Origin: Hordeum vulgare subsp. vulgare
Taxonomy: Eukaryota > Streptophyta > Magnoliopsida > Poales > Poaceae
Direction: 5' to 3'
Length of the DNA stretch: 64,000 bases
Assembly: GCF_904849725.1 (NCBI RefSeq)
Contig: NC_058520.1
Span: forward strand, 345,399,670-345,463,669
Part shown: positions 48,831 to 59,966 of the stretch, piece by piece
Layout: each line of letters begins with the position of its first letter
Position numbering within the stretch: the first letter of the stretch is position 1
Made by a program: the position numbers and the translations under genes
The notes under the pieces: generated by a model
Told to the model about the DNA's origin: nothing
Seen by the model: the letters and a program-made list of their open reading frames with translations, nothing else
Database searches by the model: none

Positions 48831-49387
48831 TGTCGTGGGTATAAGTCTGACACTAGATGTGTAGGGTACGGAAGGACGGGCAGAGCCTTAGCTACGGCGA
48901 GGTTGTATGAGTTCAGGCCCCTCTACGGTGGAGGTAATAGCCCTACGTCTCAGTGCTCTGGGAGCTTGTTGTCGAGTGGAATATGGATTACAGTGAATTG
49001 CTAACCCCTGCACCAGTGGGGGAGGGCGGCTTATATAGAGTGCGCTACCCTCCACAACGGTTCGGTGCACAGGGGTGGAGTAGTGGCGAATAAATGCCTA
49101 CGTTACAGGTAACGTATGTCTTGAATGCTAATAAAGGCACATGGAAACGTACGACCGTTTCCCTCCAGGGGGGTTACGATGCGCAGAGTGGAATCCAGTC
49201 GGTTAATTTGATACACTCCGAATGCTCATCTCCGACTGGATGGTGGAGGATTTGTTACCGACTGGATGATGGGAAGTCCATAAGACAGTCGGAACTGACT
49301 AAGGGTCCTATCCCTTATGAAGGGTAGCCCTTGGGTAGGACTTACAGGGCAGGCCTATGACCCTACCCTAGGACTATAACCCCATCA
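48831..49387 (-). repeat. LTR of the left Tat copy (557 bp)
   Basis: The plus strand reads TGTCGTGGGTATAAGTCTGA to CTATAACCCCATCA, the exact reverse complement boundaries of 59967-60523. By eye the two 557-bp LTRs differ at 15 positions with no indels (about 97.3% identity). Confidence 0.9.
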
Positions 49388-49771
49388 TTAGTCCCCGAAT
49401 GGATTGGGGTTGGAACGACGAAGCGATGTTTGAAGTATGGATCCGACTGGTACGGATGCGACTTTGGCGTTGCTTGCCTCGATCCATTTTGTCTTCTTTG
49501 TCCAACGACCTGAGTGGAAGTATTTGTGAAACGAACTATCGGGAACCGAGTGCTTCCATGGTATCTTCTGACGTGACCAGTCAACTAACAGCGACAGATT
49601 TTTCGGGATCCTCAAATTTCGGTTGCCGCGCGCTCAGCGGGGATGACGACATCGCGCTCGAGTAGTACCCGACGCCTCGATTCCCACGCCTTCATCTTCT
49701 CCACTGATATCGCCGCGACCGGTCGGGGGATAAGATTTCGGGGCCACTTGCCAGTGACCCAGTCGAAACCT

Positions 49772-49779
49772 TATTTAAA
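49772..49779 (+). promoter_or_regulatory. TATA-like box of the additional gene, left arm
   Basis: TATTTAAA in CCTTATTTAAACCTC, about 130 bp upstream of the ATG at 49908. In the right arm this box and the start codon are removed by a 281-bp deletion. Confidence 0.5.
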
Positions 49780-49907
49780 CCTCAACGGCGAGGGTTTTTT
49801 CGTTACACTCGCCGGATAACTTGCCTTTGCTCCGCTTCCCTCGCCATCCTCTGCGCACCCCAAGCTCCTTCCCTCTCCTACTCCCTCGCGAATCCGCAGC
49901 CTCCGCC

Positions 49908-52900
49908 ATGACAAAGGGGCAGACTAGCAAGCTAGAGGCGCGGAAGAAGAAGGGGAAGGCGGCGGCTCCTGCTCAGTGGAGGCAGCGAATGCTACCGGCG
50001 GGGTGGATCCAGGGGGATTTCCTCCCCTCCACGGTGACGGAGGAGAACCTGCTGGAGTTGGTGGAACACGGGATGATTGCGCACAAGTCGTGGAGGTTGC
50101 CGACGGAGGACGAGACCGAGCCGGTGCCCCGGGAGGGGGAGCGCGTCCCTTCTTCTTCCGAAGGCATAATGAACCACTTCGGGGCGCAGCTCCACCATTT
50201 CCCCCCAAATGCCATAGCTCATCTCTCTGCCTTCGTAGTCTTGTGCGAGTGTTTCATCGGCTGTCCTCCCCATTGGGGGCTTTTCAAACACATCTTCTCT
50301 GCTATATCCCAAACCATCAAACGACTTAACCAGTCGGATGATAAAACTCACCTTCTCCAGCTCTGCGGAGGCTTAGGCTTCCAAAAGAAGAGTAAAAGTA
50401 GTTATCCCGCTCTTCAGTTGAGTGAATCTGTTAGGAACTGGCAGTTGACATGGTTCTACTGCCAGAATGTTGCTTGCCCGAATGCCACGACAGGATTGCC
50501 TCCTTTTAGCTTAGATCGACCGGCTCCGCCTAAGCAGCTCGCGCTCACGAAGGCGGAGAAGATCCATATCCAGCCTCTGGTCGACGCACTCGTAGATGTC
50601 GTCCGAAGGGGAGTCACCGGCATAGATTTGCTGGAGGTTTTCCTGGGCCGGCGCATCCAGCCTCTGCAGGCTCGACACCACGCCATGTGGTACTACACGG
50701 GGCCTGAGGACTCCACTCGGACCAACGTCGAGTGCGTGACCGGGGAGACGGTGGTGTCGTGGGTGCTCAACATCACACGCGCCTGCGAAAACTCCAGAGG
50801 GGCCCGGCGAAAGAAGGCCGTCCGCATGGACAACCCTCCTCCGAATGAGGTGAGTACAACTTGTCGAGTGCACACAACTGTCTTAGGTTTATCGCTTTCT
50901 TGAATCACTGTCTGACGTCTGATGTCGTCGGCTGTATCTTGTGCAGACGTGGACCAACTGGTTCTCTCTTGTCTCGAACGGGAATCCGACCGAGGAGGAG
51001 GAAGGCAGCCAGGAGGGCAGCGTGAAGAGTGTCGAGTACGTCTCCGACAGTGGGGAGACGGAGGAGGAGTCCTAAGAAGAGGAGGAGGAAGATGAAGAGC
51101 AGAACTCGCCACCCCCACCGCCAGAGCTTCGAACCAAACGCCGACATGAACCCGCGGCTCCTTCGGCCCCTCCAGCATCCTCGAGTGCCCCGCCAGCCGC
51201 TCCTGTGGTTTTGAGCGCCCCGCCAACTGTTCCCGTGGTTCCGAGTGCTCGGAACACCAAGAGGACCAGGGACGCTGCTGCTGAGCTTGCGGGATAGCCC
51301 TCCAAGGTGACCAAGCCGAGTAGATCTAAGCCTCGGAAGGCTTTGCCGCGGATGAGGGTCATAGTTCACGTCACCTCAACGTAAGTGCATTGTTCTTCTA
51401 ACTTCTTCCGGTATTTGATTGAACTCCTGCTTATTGGTCGAATGAATTTCACTCGACAGAGTTGCCACCTCTGCCACCTCTCCGGCACGCCAGGGGGACG
51501 ATCCCATGGACACGGACAACGCTGTCACATCCCAGCCAGGTGCGTCGTAGCGATTCCGAGAGTTTACATTATTGCATCACGAATTCTGTCTTTGGTCTTG
51601 CCTTTTTCCTATGATCTCACGCCGTTCAGTCGGGTTTCCCTCAGGGGTGATTTATGTGGAGGAGGGCGACCATGGGAGGTCTGAGCAAGCTGCGGTGCCT
51701 GTCCTTGAGGCTGTTCCGCCAGTTACTACTCTCGCCATGGATGCACCGCCGACTGAGGCGATGCCATCGACTGAAACGGCGCTGGTTGCTGCTGAACCGA
51801 CTGGAGCAGGCCTTGGGATGCCCAAGGAGCCTCCTACGATGCCGGGCCCGTCGACTGTCGAGTACAACGTCCAACGCCTCCCAGAAGATCAGGTGGGAGC
51901 TGCCAAGGGGGCCGTGGTGCAGGCGGAGCTGATGGCTGGAGAGGCCAAGAAGGCGTACGACTCCATCGCGTCCTTGTACAAGCGAAGCTTGGAACTGCGG
52001 GACGATATCCGAGTAAGTGGGCTAGTAAGTATTTACTTTCCTCTTGTAACCCACTGGGTGTGCTCGGATAGCGTATGATTTTTTGCAATGGGTTCACTCG
52101 TAGTGAACCCAGTGGGTGTAGTCCCCGAGACTTCTGTCGAGTGCTTGCACCGGCAGTTGTCTTTATACACATTTTCTTTAACTTGACCAGATCAAAAATT
52201 AATCTGTTCGAATGTTAACAGTTGGGGCACTCGGAGTGCACCTACTGGATGAGTCCCCGAGAGTAATTTTACTCAGGTCGGGTAGTAGTAGCCTCATAGG
52301 CTTATTTGTTGTCATGTAGCTCAATAGGGCGGACCTGTTTTTCATGCCAGTGGGGCACTCTTAGTGAACCCACTGGGTGTAGTCCCCGAGACCGCTGTCG
52401 ACTGCTTGCGTCGGCAGGGGTCTGAAGAACTTAGAATTTTTATTGTTGTCCTTGTTGAATTTGTTTGACCGTCTCTTGGCACTGACTTGCAGAAAACTTG
52501 CGAGATGGGAACAGCGTACGAGACTTTGAGGGCTGAAAAGGTTCAGTTTGCTGGTGAACTGGATGCAGAAAGGGTTGCAATGGATGGTATGAAGGATGTT
52601 CTGGCGGAACGAGAAAATTCGTTGGAGCAGGCCCGTGAGGCAAACAAGGCATTGACTGCTGAAGTGGAGAAAATGGGGAAACAAAGGACGGAGCTGATGG
52701 GGTAGATGAAAATGTTGAACAGGCGGTGCATAGCACAGGAAAATTACATCAATGACTGGGCCCGGAAGATGATAGCGCTTATGGGTGGTAAGTTCTGTTT
52801 TTTCGAGTGTTTGTGGACTGTGCATTTCATTCGGCGCTTATTGTTTGCTCATCCTGTCTTTGCAGATTTTTGCATGGACGCTGAGGTTGAAGCAGCTGAC

Positions 52901-52967
52901 GTTGAGCGGACGATTCTTGAGAACATTCCACTCGGCGATGATGCCAATCGAGATCTGCTCCGAGCGC
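49908..52967 (+). pseudogene. Additional intron-containing gene of the Tat element (gypsy-type putative transposase domain + coiled coil), left copy
   Basis: The ATG at 49908 has a good context (CCGCCATGA). Exon 1 (49908-50849, 314 codons) holds the domain named 'putative gypsy type transposon' in plant proteins: GIMNHFGAQLHHFPPNAIAH, LCECFIGCPPHWGLFKHIF. Introns inferred with matching phase: 50850-50946, 51381-51459, 51540-51644, 52013-52492, 52788-52865, all GT-AG. Exon 2 is acidic, then Pro-rich; exon 4 contains MPKEPPTMPGPSTVEYN and a helical segment; exon 5 is a coiled coil (MGTAYETLRAEKVQFAGEL...). Defects: an in-frame deletion of about 14 codons near 50153, TAA at 51073-51075, TAG at 52703-52705 (CAG in the right copy), and loss of the C-terminus at 52967. 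It lies antisense to the element's pol. Its role in Tat elements is unknown to me; it is not a gag or pol enzyme. Confidence 0.75.
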
Positions 52968-53101
52968 TAATTCTTCAAACAATAAGCGCCATCCCGAGAT
53001 AAGTCCATTCTTCAGACTGGTCTCCTGCTGTCATCCCCGGTAGGGGCATTAATTCTTCAAACTCGGATCCACTCGGAGACCAGTCCCGAGTGACGTCTGC
53101 C
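52968..53101. other. Junction between the two Tat copies, with filler-like duplications
   Basis: Homology to the right arm ends at 52967 and pol coding becomes recognisable at 53102 (LEHLHLPSVKEDPF). Between them AATTCTTCAAAC occurs twice (52969 and 53051), and short pieces such as CATCCCCG and GACTGGTCTC/GAGACCAGTC are repeated. Short patchy copies of this kind are typical of end-joining repair with template switching. Confidence 0.55.
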
Positions 53102-54477
53102 TTGAGCACCTCCACCTTCCCTCAGTTAAAGAAGATCCTTTCATAGAGGAACCAGTACAACCAAAGAGCTTGACAGATCCGACTGAAGTCGACGTACCTG
53201 TTGTGGTTGATTTGATCATGGAGATTCTTGCTGTCATCCCCGATTGGACTGTGCCGATCATTGCATACATCCTGAGACAAGAATTACCAGAAGACGAAGT
53301 CCAAGCCAGGCAGATCGTCCGTAGGTCAAAGTCGTTCATTGTCATTGATGGCCAGTTGTACAAGGAAAGCGTTTCAGGCGTTCTTCAACGATGCATCTCC
53401 CCAGAGGAGGGACAGTTACTCCTGGAAGAAATTCACTCGGGAACCTGCGGTCATCACGCCTCTTCAAGAGCAATCGCCGCCAAAGCATTCAAAGCTGGTT
53501 TCTTCTGGCTGCAGGCGAACGAAATGGCTAAAGATATGGTCGACCGATGTGAAGGCTGTCAGTTCTACTCCAACAAGTCCCACAAGCCAACATCTGCGTT
53601 GAAGACAATCCCTCTTGTTTGGCCGTTTGCAGTATGGAGATTAGATACAGTCGGTCCATTCAGGACAGGCCAAGGGGGATACACACATCTGTTGGTGGCA
53701 GTCGACAAGTTCACAAAGTGGATCGAAGCCAAGCCCATCAAGAAGCTCGACGCTCTAACGGCCATCAAGTTTGTCAGGGACATCATCTCCAGATTCGGGG
53801 TACCTCACAGCATAATCACTGATAACGGGACAAACTTTGACTCGGACAGATTCAAAGGTTTCTGTGCAAGCCAAGGTATCCGAGTGGATTTTGCATCTGT
53901 GGCGCATCCTCAAACAAACGGACAAGCAGAGCGGGCGAATGGACTTATTCTGCAAGGTTTGAAGCCTCGACTACTGCGGGAGGTGGGACATGCCGCTGGC
54001 GCATGGGTCACCGAGCTACCTTCGGTGCTTTGGGGTCTCCGCACAACCCCAGATAGATCTACAGGGCGATCCCCGTTCTTCCTCGTTTATGGAGCAGAAG
54101 CGGTCCTTCCGAGTGACTTGCTTCACAACGCTCCACGAGTTGAACTCTTCTCCGAAGCTGAAGCAGAACAAGCAAGGCAAGACGGAGTGGACCTTCTAGA
54201 GGAAGAGCGCGAGATGGCACTAACTCGCTCAACCATTTATCAACAAGATCTGCGGCGCTTTCACGCGCGACATGTCAGGAGTCGTACATTCCAAGCAGGT
54301 AACCTGGTGCTCTGAGTAGATCAGCAAAGGCCTCACAAGTTGGCTCCCGCCTGGGAAGGACCCTTCATCATCTCCAAGGTGCTGAACAACGGAGCATACA
54401 TACTCTACAACATCGGCAGGGAAACGGACGAGCCGCGAGCATGGAACGGAGATCTCCTGAAGCGCTTCTACACGTGA
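53102..54477 (+). pseudogene. Tat-lineage Gypsy integrase
   Basis: The open frame enters from the junction at 53102 without a start codon of its own, as expected for part of a polyprotein. The zinc-binding region is HSGTCGHHASSRAIAAKAFK to CEGCQFYSNK. The catalytic residues lie in LDTVGPF, ITDNGTNF and NGQAERANG, in order. The C-terminal region has LVL followed by TGA (54313-54315) and then VDQQRPHKLAPAWEGPFII, ending PRAWNGDLLKRFYT with TGA at 54475-54477. The single internal TGA fits CGA-to-TGA. Apart from that stop the 450-codon region is clean, the best-preserved pol segment in the window. It has no RT or RNase H upstream, so it is stranded. Confidence 0.92.
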
Positions 54478-54590
54478 CCGTCGACTGAAGCAATGTAAAG
54501 AACAAGTATTGGTGAAATAATACAAAGCAGATTGAGTTTTTGCAGATTCAAAATTCTTCCGCGGTCGCAGACTCCGGTCTCAAAAAAAAA

Positions 54591-55430
54591 ACTTAGCTGC
54601 GATCAAGAATCGCCTAAGTACTAACTTTCTCCGAGTGTGCACTAAACGTCGCACTCGGTGACTTAGCTGCGATCAAGAATCGCCTAAGTACTAACTTTCT
54701 CCTTGTGTGCACTAAACGTCGCACTCGGGGACTTAGCTGCGATCAAGAATCACCTAAGTATTAACTTTCTCCGAGTGTGCACTAAACGTCGCACTCGGGG
54801 ACTTAGCTGCAAGCAAGAATCGCCTAAGTACTAACTTTCTCCGAGTGTGCACTAAACGTCGCACTCGGAGACTTAGCTGCGATCAAGAATCGCCTAAGTA
54901 CTAACTTTCTCCGAGTGTGCACTAAACGTCGCACTCGGGGGCTTAGCTGCGATCAAGAATCGCCTAAGTATTAACTTTCTCCGAGTGTGCACTAAACGTC
55001 GCACTCGGGGACTTAGTTGCGATCAAGAATCGCCTAAGTACTAACTTATGCCGAGTGTGTACTTAACGTCGCACTCGGGGACTTAGCTGCGATCAAGAAT
55101 CGCCTAAGTACTAACTTTCTCCGAGTGTGCACTAAACGTCGCACTCGGGGACTTAGCTGCAATCAAGAATCGCCTAAATATTAACTTACGCCGAGTGTGT
55201 ACTTAACGTCACACTCGGTTACTTAGCTGCGATCAAGAATCGCCTAAGTATTAACTTTCTCCGAGTGTGCACTTCACGTCGCACTCGGAGACTTAGCTGC
55301 GATCAAGAATCGCCTAAGTACAAATTTTCTCCACGCGTGCACTAACCGTAGCACTCGAGGACTTAACTGCGATTAAGAATCGCTTAAAAAGAAAGCTTCC
55401 TTCGAGTGTATCTCACAGATACACTCGGAG
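54591..55430. repeat. Tandem array of twelve 70-bp units
   Basis: Units start at 54591 and every 70 bp to 55361, each beginning (A/G)CTTAG(C/T)TGC or similar, with no length variation. Within a unit GCGATCAAGAATCGC forms a 5-bp hairpin flanked by CTTAG/CTAAG, and CCGAGTG...CACTCGG forms a second. Units 7 and 9 share TTATGCC/TTACGCC and GTGTACTTAACG variants, suggesting alternating duplication; unit 12 is the most diverged. The array lies 113 bp after the integrase stop. Tandem repeats between pol and the 3' LTR are a known trait of Tat-lineage elements. Confidence 0.95.
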
Positions 55431-55434
55431 GCTT

Positions 55435-56054
55435 AGCAGACCCTCATTGAGGCTCATGTGGATGTCAAGACCACTGAAAATTACATGAGTACCAGACCCT
55501 CATTGAGGCTCATGTAGATGTCAAGACCACTGACAATTACATGACTAGCAGACCCTCATTGAGGCTCATGCAGATGTCAAGACCACTGACAATTACATGA
55601 GTAGCAGAACATCATTGAGGCTCATGTAGATGTCAGGACCACTGACAATTACATGAGTAACAACTCGCTCCGAGTACGACCTCACAGTCACACTCGAAAA
55701 CTTAGCCGCGATCCCGAATCGCCTAAGTATTCTATGGCCTTCGAGTGTATCCTACAGATCCACTCGGAGACTCAGCAGACCCTCAGTGAGGCTCATGCAG
55801 ATGTCAAGACAACTGACAATTACATGAGTAGCAGAACCTCATTGAGGCTCATGTAGATGTCAAGACCACTGACAATTACATGAGTAACAACTCGCTCCGA
55901 GTACGACCTCACTATCGCACTCGAAGACTTAGCCGCGATCCCGAATCGCCTAAGTACTCTATTGCCTTCGAGTGTATCCTACAGATCCACTCGGACACTC
56001 AGCAGACCCTCAGTGAGGCTCATGCAGATGTCAAGACAACTGACAATTACATGC
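55435..56054. repeat. 56-bp repeats within a 227-bp higher-order duplication
   Basis: A unit AGCAGACCCTCATTGAGGCT... of about 56 bp, ending CTGACAATTACATGAGT, occurs four times at 55435-55657, twice at about 55774-55886 and once at 56002-56054. The blocks are separated by a degenerate relative of the 70-bp unit. The segment beginning ATGAGTAACAACTCGCTCCG repeats at 55653 and 55880 (period 227 bp). Short ORFs starting [10 protein letters not shown] in both copies are a by-product. Confidence 0.88.
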
Positions 56055-56294
56055 TCCGCATGTTTGCCATTGGCTTCACCAAGAGACGCCAAACAAACAC
56101 CACGAGCCAAAATCGTATCAACAACTCTTTGGCAAAAGAAGAGAAAAAGATTCGATTCAAATTCAATGTTCACCTAAGGATAGTTGGCTCGGTGTAGATC
56201 AAGCTTATCCACACCGAACCACGAATGTGACGGCCAACAGCAGTGGCCAAAGTTTCTTACAACCAACACTCGGCATACCGAGGTAAAAGTTTTC

Positions 56295-59200
56295 TTAAGC
56301 GTCGTCAGGACTGGCGGTTGGACTGGCAGGTTCCATGAATGTGTCGAGGTCGATCCCGTCGGCGATGCGAGTGGCGGTCTCAAGGAAGGTCTCCATGAAG
56401 TCTTCGAATCGAAGCTTTTTCGTGTTGGCGACCTACAACGCCTTCAGCTTCTCTTCGCGAGCCTCCTTGCAGTGCACTCGGACCAGCGACAAAGCGACAT
56501 CGGCACCACAGCGAGCCGCAGACTTCTTCCACGCCTGCACTCGGTTCGGGACCTCCTCCAGCCGAGTCATCAAGCCTTCCATCTCGTGCCGCGACTCGTA
56601 TTCCGGCCAAAGCTCCTTGTGGATTTGGCCGACGACCTCTCTCAGTCGACCGATGAAAGGCCCCACTTTGCCCAGGCGAATGTGCGCTCGGAGCAGATCT
56701 CGGTTGGCGTCATCGCCGAGTGGAATGTTCTCAAGAATCGACCGCTCAACATCAGCTGCTTCAACCTCAGCGTCCATGCAAAAATATGCAAAGACAAGAC
56801 GAGCAAACAATAAGCGCCGAATGAAATGCACAGTCCACAAACACTCGGAAAAACAGAACTTACCACCCAGAAGCGCTATCATCTTCCGGGCCTAGTCACT
56901 GACGTAATTTTCCTGTGCTATGCACGGCCTGTTCAACATTTTCATCTGCCCCATCAGCTCCGTCCTTTGTTTCCCCATTTTCTCCACTTCAGCACTCAAT
57001 GCCTTGTTTGCCTCACGGGCCTGCTCCAACGACTTTTCTCGTTCCGCCAGAACATCCTTCATACCAGCCATTGCAACCATTGCTGCATCCAGTTCACCAG
57101 CAAACTGAACCTTTTCAGCCCTCAGAGTCTCGTACGCTGTTCCCATCTCGCAAGTTTTCTGCAAGTCAGTGCCAAGAGACGGTCAGACAAATTCAACAGG
57201 GACAACAATAAAAATTCTAAGTTCTTCAGACCCCTACCGACGCAAGCAGTCGACAGCGGTCTCGGGGACTACACCCAGTGAGTTCACTAAGAGTGATCCC
57301 ACTGGCATGAAACTCAAACAGGTCCGCCCTATTGAGCTACATGACAACAAATAAGCCTATGAGGCTACTACTACCCGACCTGAGTAAAATTACTCTCGGG
57401 GACTCATCCAGTAGGTGCACTCCGAGTGCCCCAATTGTTAACATTCGAACAGATTAATTTTTGATCTGGTCAAGTTAAAGAAAATGTGTATAAAGACAAC
57501 TGCCGGTGCAAGTCTCGGGGACTACACCCACTGGGTTCACTACGAGTGAACCCATTGCAAAAAATCATACGCTATCAGAGCACACCCAGTGGGTTACAAG
57601 AGGAAAGTAAATACTTACTATCCCACTTACTCGGATATCGTCCCGCAGTTCCAAGCTTTGCTTGTACAAGGACGCGATGGAGTCGTACGCCTTCTTGGCC
57701 TCTCCAGCCATCAGCTCTGCCTGCACCACGGCCCCCTTGGCAGCTCCCACCTGATCTTCTGGGAGGCACTGGACGTTGTACTCGACAGTCGATGGGCCCG
57801 ACATCGTAGGAGGCTCCTTGGGCATCCCAAGGCCTGTTCCAGTCGGTTCAGCAGCAACCAGCGCTGTTTCAGTCGACGACATCGCCTCAGTCGGCGGCGC
57901 AGCTTGCTCAGACCTCCCCTGGTCGCCCTCCTCCACATAAATCACCCCTGAGGGAAACCCGACCGAACGGCGTGAGATCACAGGAAAAAAGGCAAGACCA
58001 AAGACAGAATTCGTGATGCAATAATGTAAACTCTTGGAATCGCTACGACGCACCTGGCTGGGATGTGACAACGTTGTTCGTGTCCATGGGATCGTCCCCC
58101 TGGCGTGCCGGAGAGGTGGCAGAGGTGGCAACTCTGTCGAGTGAAATTCATTCGACCAATAAGCAGGAGTTCAATCAAATACCGGAAGAAGTTAGAAGAA
58201 CAATGCACTTACGTTGAGGTGACGGGAACTGTGACCCTCATCCGTGGCAAAGCCTTCCGAGGCTTAGATCCACTCGGTTTGGTCACCTTGGAGGGCTGTC
58301 CTGCAGGCTCAGCAACAGCGTCCCTGGTCCTCTTGGTGCTCCGAGCACTCGGAACCACGGGAACGGTTGGCGGGGCACTCGGAACCACATGAGCGGCTGG
58401 CGGGGCACTCGAGGATGCTGGAGGGGCCGAAGGAGCCGCGAGTTCATGTCGGCGTTTGGTTCGAAGCTCTGGTGGCCGGGGTGGCGAGTTCTGCTCTTCA
58501 TCTTCCTCCTCCTCTTATTCGGACTCCTCCTCCGTCTCCCCACTGTCGGAGACGTACTCGACACTCTCCACGCTGCCCTCCTGGCTACCTTCCTCCTCCT
58601 CGGCCAGATTCCCGTTCGAGACAGGAGAGAACCAGTTGATCCACGTCTACACAAGATACAGTCGACGACATCAGACGTGAGACAGTGATTCAAGAAAGCG
58701 ATAAACCTAAGACAGTTGTGTGCACTCGACAAGTTGTACTCGCCTCGTTCGGAGGAGGGTTGTCCCCGCGGAAGGCCTTCACTCGCCGGTCCCCTCTGGG
58801 GTTTTCCCAGGCGTCTGTGATGTTGAGCACCCATGATGCCACCGTCTCCCCGGTCATGCACTCGACGTTGGTCCGAGTGGAGTCCTCAGGCCCCGTGTAG
58901 TGCCACATGGCGTGGTGTCGAGCCTGCAGAGGCTGGATGCGCCGGCCCAGGAAAACCTCCAGCAAATCTATGCCGGTGACTCCCCTACGGACGACATCTA
59001 CGAGTGCGTCGACCAGAGGCTGGATATGGATCTTCTCCGCCTTCGTGAGCGCGAGCTGCTTAGGCGGAGCAGGTCGATCTAAGCTAAAAGGAGGCAATCC
59101 TGTCGTGGCATTCGGGCAAGCAACATCCTGGCAGTAGAACCATGTCGACTGCCAGTTCCTAACAGATTCACTCAGCTGAAGAGCGGGATAACTACTTTTA

Positions 59201-59630
59201 CTCTTCTTTTGGAAGTCTAAGCCTCCGCAGAGCTGGAGAAGGTGAGTTTTATCATCCGACTGGTTAAGTCGTTTGATGGTTTGGGATCTAGCAGAGAAGA
59301 TGTGTTTGAAAAGCCCCCAATGGGGAGGACAACCGATGAAACACTCGCACAAGACTACGAAGGCAGAGAGATGAGCTATGGCATTTGGGGGAAAATGGTG
59401 GAGCTGCGCCCCGAAGTGGTTCATTATGCCTTTGAAGAAGGGATGTGGGGGCAGAGAGAAACCTCGGTGCACGTGGCTGAGCAGCAGGACGCGCTCCCCC
59501 TCCCGGGGCGCCGGCTCGGTCTCGTCCTCCGCCGGCAACCTCCACGATGTGTGCGCAATCATCCCGTGTTCCACCAACTCCAGCAGGTTCTCCTCCGTCA
59601 CCGTGAAGGGGAGGAAATCCCCCTGGATCC
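56295..59630 (-). pseudogene. Additional intron-containing gene of the Tat element, right copy
   Basis: Minus-strand mirror of 49908-52967, with the complete C-terminus that the left copy lacks. Coding runs from 59630 (the start codon and promoter are lost in a 281-bp deletion joined at GGT, 59631-59633). The first ATG now in frame is at 59601. It retains the HVHRGFSLPPHPFFKGIMNH block that is deleted on the left. The coiled-coil exon reads MGQMKM where the left has TAG. The last exon ends DGIDLDTFMEPASPTASPDD with TAA at 56297-56295; an internal TAG lies after EEKLKAL (about 56430). The acceptor of the last intron is TGCAT (about 56782-56786) instead of TGCAG, so splicing there should fail. 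A TAA near 58515-58517 in the acidic run is close to the stop of the left copy. Confidence 0.75.
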
Positions 59631-59957
59631 ACCGGTCGCGGCGATATCAGTGGAGAAGATGAAGGCGCGGGAATCGAGGCGCCGGGTACTACTCGAGCGC
59701 GATGTCTTCATCCCCGCTGAGCGTGCGGCAACCGAAATTTGAGGATCCCAGAAAATCCGCCGCTGTCAGTTGACTGGTCACGTCAGAAGATACCACGGAA
59801 GCACTCGGTTCCCGACAGTTCGTTTCACAAATACTTCCACTCGGATCGTTGGACAAAGAAGACAAAATGGATCGAGGCAAGCAACGCCAAAGTCGCATCC
59901 GTACCAGTCGGATCCATACTTCAAACATCGCTTCGTCGTTCCAACCCCAATCCATTC

Positions 59958-59966
59958 GGGGACGAA
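59958..59966 (+). other. Polypurine tract of the right Tat copy
   Basis: GGGGACGAA directly precedes the LTR start TGATGGGG. Its position shows that the LTR and the integrase share the plus orientation. Confidence 0.75.

Larger units (their letters stand above)
48831..52967 (-). mobile_element. Inverted 3' end of a Tat-lineage Gypsy element (left arm)
   Basis: It is the reverse complement of 56684-60523. It contains, on the minus strand, an LTR (48831-49387) and before it the element's 3' region with the antisense additional gene, which therefore reads on the plus strand (49908-52967). It breaks inside the last exon at 52967 (CGAGCGC). No pol, PBS or 5' LTR of this copy is present. It abuts Copia RT on its left without a recognisable partner duplication. 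Confidence 0.82.

Noticed and set aside
54591..55430. CRISPR-like array of evenly spaced repeats
   Set aside because: The units are contiguous 70-bp tandem copies without unique spacers, in a plant retrotransposon 3' region, and no cas-type genes are present.
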